From positions 1-7,260 of the forward strand of contig JASJYE010000116.1 of the NCBI GenBank assembly GCA_030123645.1: a DNA stretch of 7,260 bases, in the 5' to 3' direction. Of the stretch, positions 5,667 through 7,260 are shown in pieces. The position numbers and the translations under genes are program-made. Source of the DNA: Candidatus Hydrogenedentota bacterium (lineage in GTDB: Bacteria; Hydrogenedentota; Hydrogenedentia; Hydrogenedentales; GCA-2746185). Below the pieces are notes generated by a model. It had not been told where the DNA came from. It ran no database searches and saw only the letters and a program-made list of their open reading frames with translations. How positions within the stretch are numbered: the stretch's first letter is position 1; each line of letters opens with the position of its first letter.

Positions 5667-7004
5667 GTGGGCGACAGCCCTCAGGACGGCGCCGGCACGA
5701 TAACCTGCCTGCCACGCGCGCCAACGGCGGCATGGGCGATCCTGCGTGCACTGATTGCCGCCGTTGCCGTCTGCGCCGTGCTCATCGGCATATTCATCAC
5801 TTCGAAGCCTCCCACCGAAACCGCCCGGAGCCGTCTCGCGACAGTCCTCGCCCTCGCCCACCATGGAACCTGGCACATCGACCGCCCACCGGGGGATGCG
5901 CCGATCTCCTTCGAGAAACACACCATCGATAAAGTCAAAGTGGGCGGCCATCTGATCTCCAGCAAACCTCCCGTCCTGCCGCTCGCGATGACCGCCGAAT
6001 ACATTATCCTCAAGGCACTATTGGGCTGGCGCCTCGACGAGGAAGAAGACCTCGGCCGAATCGTCTCCGTCATGGCTTTCACGCTCATCGGAATTCCCTA
6101 CCTCATCACCCTCTTATTTTTCGACAAGACGGCCTCAATGCTCGTTTCCGGCATGGCGAGCCGCACCGTGGGTCTCGCCGCCGTAGCATTCGGGACGCAG
6201 CTATTGGGCTACGCCACCCACATCAACAACCACGTGCCCGCCGCGTGCCTCCTCATGATTGCCCTCTACCTCGCGCTCGGATTGATCTCTGGAAAGCTGA
6301 GCCCCAGGCCATGGCGCTTCATCGCCTTCGGTCTCTGCGGGGCGCTTGCCATTACAATCGACATGCCCTCAGGCGCCTTCGTCGCAGTTGCCGGATTCTA
6401 CCTGCTGGCGCGTTTTCCCAGCCAGACCCTGGCCTGGGCGACCCTCGGGGCAATCCCGCCGCTCGCCCTTCACTTCGGCGTGATGATTGCCGTCACCGGA
6501 AGCCCTCTGCCGGTTCAGATGCACGATGAAATGTTCCTGTTCGAAAACTCCTATTGGCGCAATCCAAGAAACGTCGATGCGCTCAACGAGCCGAAGGGGA
6601 CCTATCTGTTCCACATGACATTCGGGAGGGCCGGAATCTTCGCGCTCTACCCGATGACCCTACTCGGCCTGCTGCCCGTGTTCATCGCCGCGGCACGCAA
6701 AGATTCGCGCTTTCAGCCCCTGCTCACGATCGGCCTCATCGGCTTCGCAGCGCTCACGGCCCATTACGCTCTGAGCACCAACAACTACGGCGGCGTCGCC
6801 TACGGATTTCGCTGGTACATCGTCGCCATGCCCGTGCTCTTGCTCACCGGCACCCAGTTCATCGCCCAATGCACCAAGCGCTGGCAATGGGCCGTGATCG
6901 GAGTCATGCTCGCGGTATCGATCTATTCCGGATGGCAATGCTACGGCCATCCCTGGGAGGTCAACGCCCAGTGGACGACCCGCATCTTCGGCCCCGCACT
7001 TTGA
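5667..7004 (+). CDS. Polytopic GT-C-like membrane glycosyltransferase
   Basis: A 445-residue inner-membrane protein with about 10-11 hydrophobic helices (roughly 27-45, 104-118, 132-152, 163-182, 190-207, 217-247, 253-277, 319-342, 351-369, 384-402, 406-421). The large first loop holds HHGTWHIDRP (65-74) and, after a short spacer, GGHLISSKPPVLPL (93-106). This matches the 'DGHYYSDKPPG' pattern of PMT/ArnT/RgtA-type GT-C transferases, which use polyprenyl-phosphate sugars outside the membrane. NNHVPAA (187-193) and the late NYGGVAYGFRWY (373-384) also fit this group's conserved loops. Asp72 is the candidate catalytic acid by position, though this is inferred. The GTG start lies three bases after the lipoprotein stop with no Shine-Dalgarno, so translational coupling is likely; there is no better ATG until residue 108, which would remove the first loop. 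Donor and acceptor are unknown. Confidence 0.78.
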   Translation: MGDSPQDGAGTITCLPRAPTAAWAILRALIAAVAVCAVLIGIFITSKPPTETARSRLATVLALAHHGTWHIDRPPGDAPISFEKHTIDKVKVGGHLISSKPPVLPLAMTAEYIILKALLGWRLDEEEDLGRIVSVMAFTLIGIPYLITLLFFDKTASMLVSGMASRTVGLAAVAFGTQLLGYATHINNHVPAACLLMIALYLALGLISGKLSPRPWRFIAFGLCGALAITIDMPSGAFVAVAGFYLLARFPSQTLAWATLGAIPPLALHFGVMIAVTGSPLPVQMHDEMFLFENSYWRNPRNVDALNEPKGTYLFHMTFGRAGIFALYPMTLLGLLPVFIAAARKDSRFQPLLTIGLIGFAALTAHYALSTNNYGGVAYGFRWYIVAMPVLLLTGTQFIAQCTKRWQWAVIGVMLAVSIYSGWQCYGHPWEVNAQWTTRIFGPAL

Positions 7005-7037
7005 CCCGGATAGCTCCCCGGATTCCATAACGAGCCC

Positions 7038-7111
7038 CGAACCCGCTGCGCGGGCGACTTGAGAAAAGACACCCGACAACTGTCATTGCGAGTACGAACC
7101 CGCTACGCGGG
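7038..7111 (+). repeat. Two direct copies of a 17-base hairpin unit
   Basis: Copy one (7038-7054) and copy two (7095-7111) agree at 16 of 17 bases (CGAACCCGCTRCGCGGG). Each folds into a 5-bp stem, CCCGC/GCGGG, with a 3-base loop (TGC or TAC); the single difference falls in the loop. Copy two is preceded by TGTCATTGCGAG (7081-7092), a motif I associate with dispersed intergenic repeats in several bacterial lineages. This is outside any gene, just after the glycosyltransferase stop. Confidence 0.6.
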
Positions 7112-7121
7112 AAATTGGGAC

Positions 7122-7252
7122 AAGGAAGCACTGGGCGAGCATCTAATGTCAGCCAAGAAACTGAGCAAAGGAGGGACTGACGCAAGCGTAGCGAGGCACG
7201 AGCGGAGACGTGTCTGTCCCTTTTTTGCGGACACATTGAGAATTGCTTCCTT
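7122..7252. repeat. Possible small REP/MITE-like element
   Basis: AAGGAAGCA (7122-7130) and TGCTTCCTT (7244-7252) are a perfect 9-base inverted repeat framing 131 bases with no gene. Inside lies the large imperfect palindrome described separately, and just outside are the two hairpin units. Non-coding, palindrome-rich and inverted-repeat-bounded DNA fits a dispersed non-autonomous element or REP cluster. I see no target-site duplication, and with one copy in view its mobility is unproven. Confidence 0.35.
7173..7226 (+). terminator. Large imperfect palindrome with T-run
   Basis: GGGACTGACGC (7173-7183) pairs with GTGTCTGTCCC (7210-7220): five pairs, one T/T mismatch, then GAC/GTC, a G-T wobble and a C-G pair. 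Six T's follow at once (7221-7226). It could end plus-strand transcription of the glycosyltransferase group. The loop is long (26 bases), so terminator efficiency is uncertain, and the unit may instead be part of a dispersed repeat. The right arm can also pair with 7228-7234, giving a competing fold. Confidence 0.45.
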
Positions 7253-7260
7253 AACAGGAG

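Noticed and set aside
5610..5951. Minus-strand frame over the lipoprotein-glycosyltransferase junction
   Set aside because: Glycine/arginine-rich shadow of two well-supported genes, with no recognisable motif.
7038..7111. CRISPR-like array from the two 17-base repeats
   Set aside because: There are only two units, shorter than CRISPR repeats, with no further copies and no cas genes. The structure fits intergenic hairpin repeats better.
6961..7236. Minus-strand frame of 91 codons at the right end
   Set aside because: It runs through the hairpin repeats and overlaps the 3' end of the glycosyltransferase. Its arginine/serine-rich product looks like translated repeat DNA.

Overview
The window reads as bacterial chromosome with moderately high GC and strong C/G preference at third codon positions. 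A signal-peptidase-II lipoprotein, a retraction-type pilus ATPase and a GT-C-like membrane glycosyltransferase suggest a Gram-negative-type (diderm) organism. The sequence alone does not fix the phylum. I see no tRNA, rRNA, CRISPR array, transposase or phage gene.

Layout. The left edge (about 2-109, +) holds the C-terminal end of an unrecognised gene. It converges on a minus-strand pair: a PilT-family ATPase (327-1424, GTG start) followed by a possible 46-residue single-helix membrane protein (147-287). A 435-base divergent spacer (1425-1859) carries the likely promoters for both directions and a minus-strand stretch that still looks protein-like, perhaps a decayed gene. To its right lie a branched-chain amino-acid aminotransferase (1860-2789, ilvE type) and a class II aldolase/adducin-family enzyme (2838-3506), which probably form one operon. 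A 33-codon ORF (3503-3604) overlaps the aldolase stop codon.

After a weakly structured gap (3605-3919) comes a second plus-strand group: a zinc-ribbon/one-helix membrane protein whose C-terminal domain is loosely like PilP/GspC periplasmic domains (3920-4957), a small lipoprotein (5046-5663), and a polytopic glycosyltransferase-like protein (5667-7004) that starts three bases after the lipoprotein stop. These look like a cell-envelope group. The first member may relate to the nearby pilus ATPase, but that is only a structural guess. The last 256 bases (7005-7260) have no gene. They hold two near-identical hairpin repeats, a large imperfect palindrome ending in six T's, and a 9-base inverted repeat framing about 130 bases, which together resemble a dispersed REP/MITE-like intergenic element.

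How the parts work together. The ATPase would power type IV pilus retraction or a related machine at the inner membrane. The aminotransferase and aldolase-family enzyme are cytoplasmic small-molecule enzymes whose pairing could be metabolic (for example methionine salvage) or incidental. The three right-hand genes would act in or across the envelope. I found no convincing new defence or mobile system. The most unusual items are the small membrane ORF behind pilT, the zinc-ribbon/helix/PilP-like architecture, the lipoprotein-glycosyltransferase coupling and the structured repeat at the right end.
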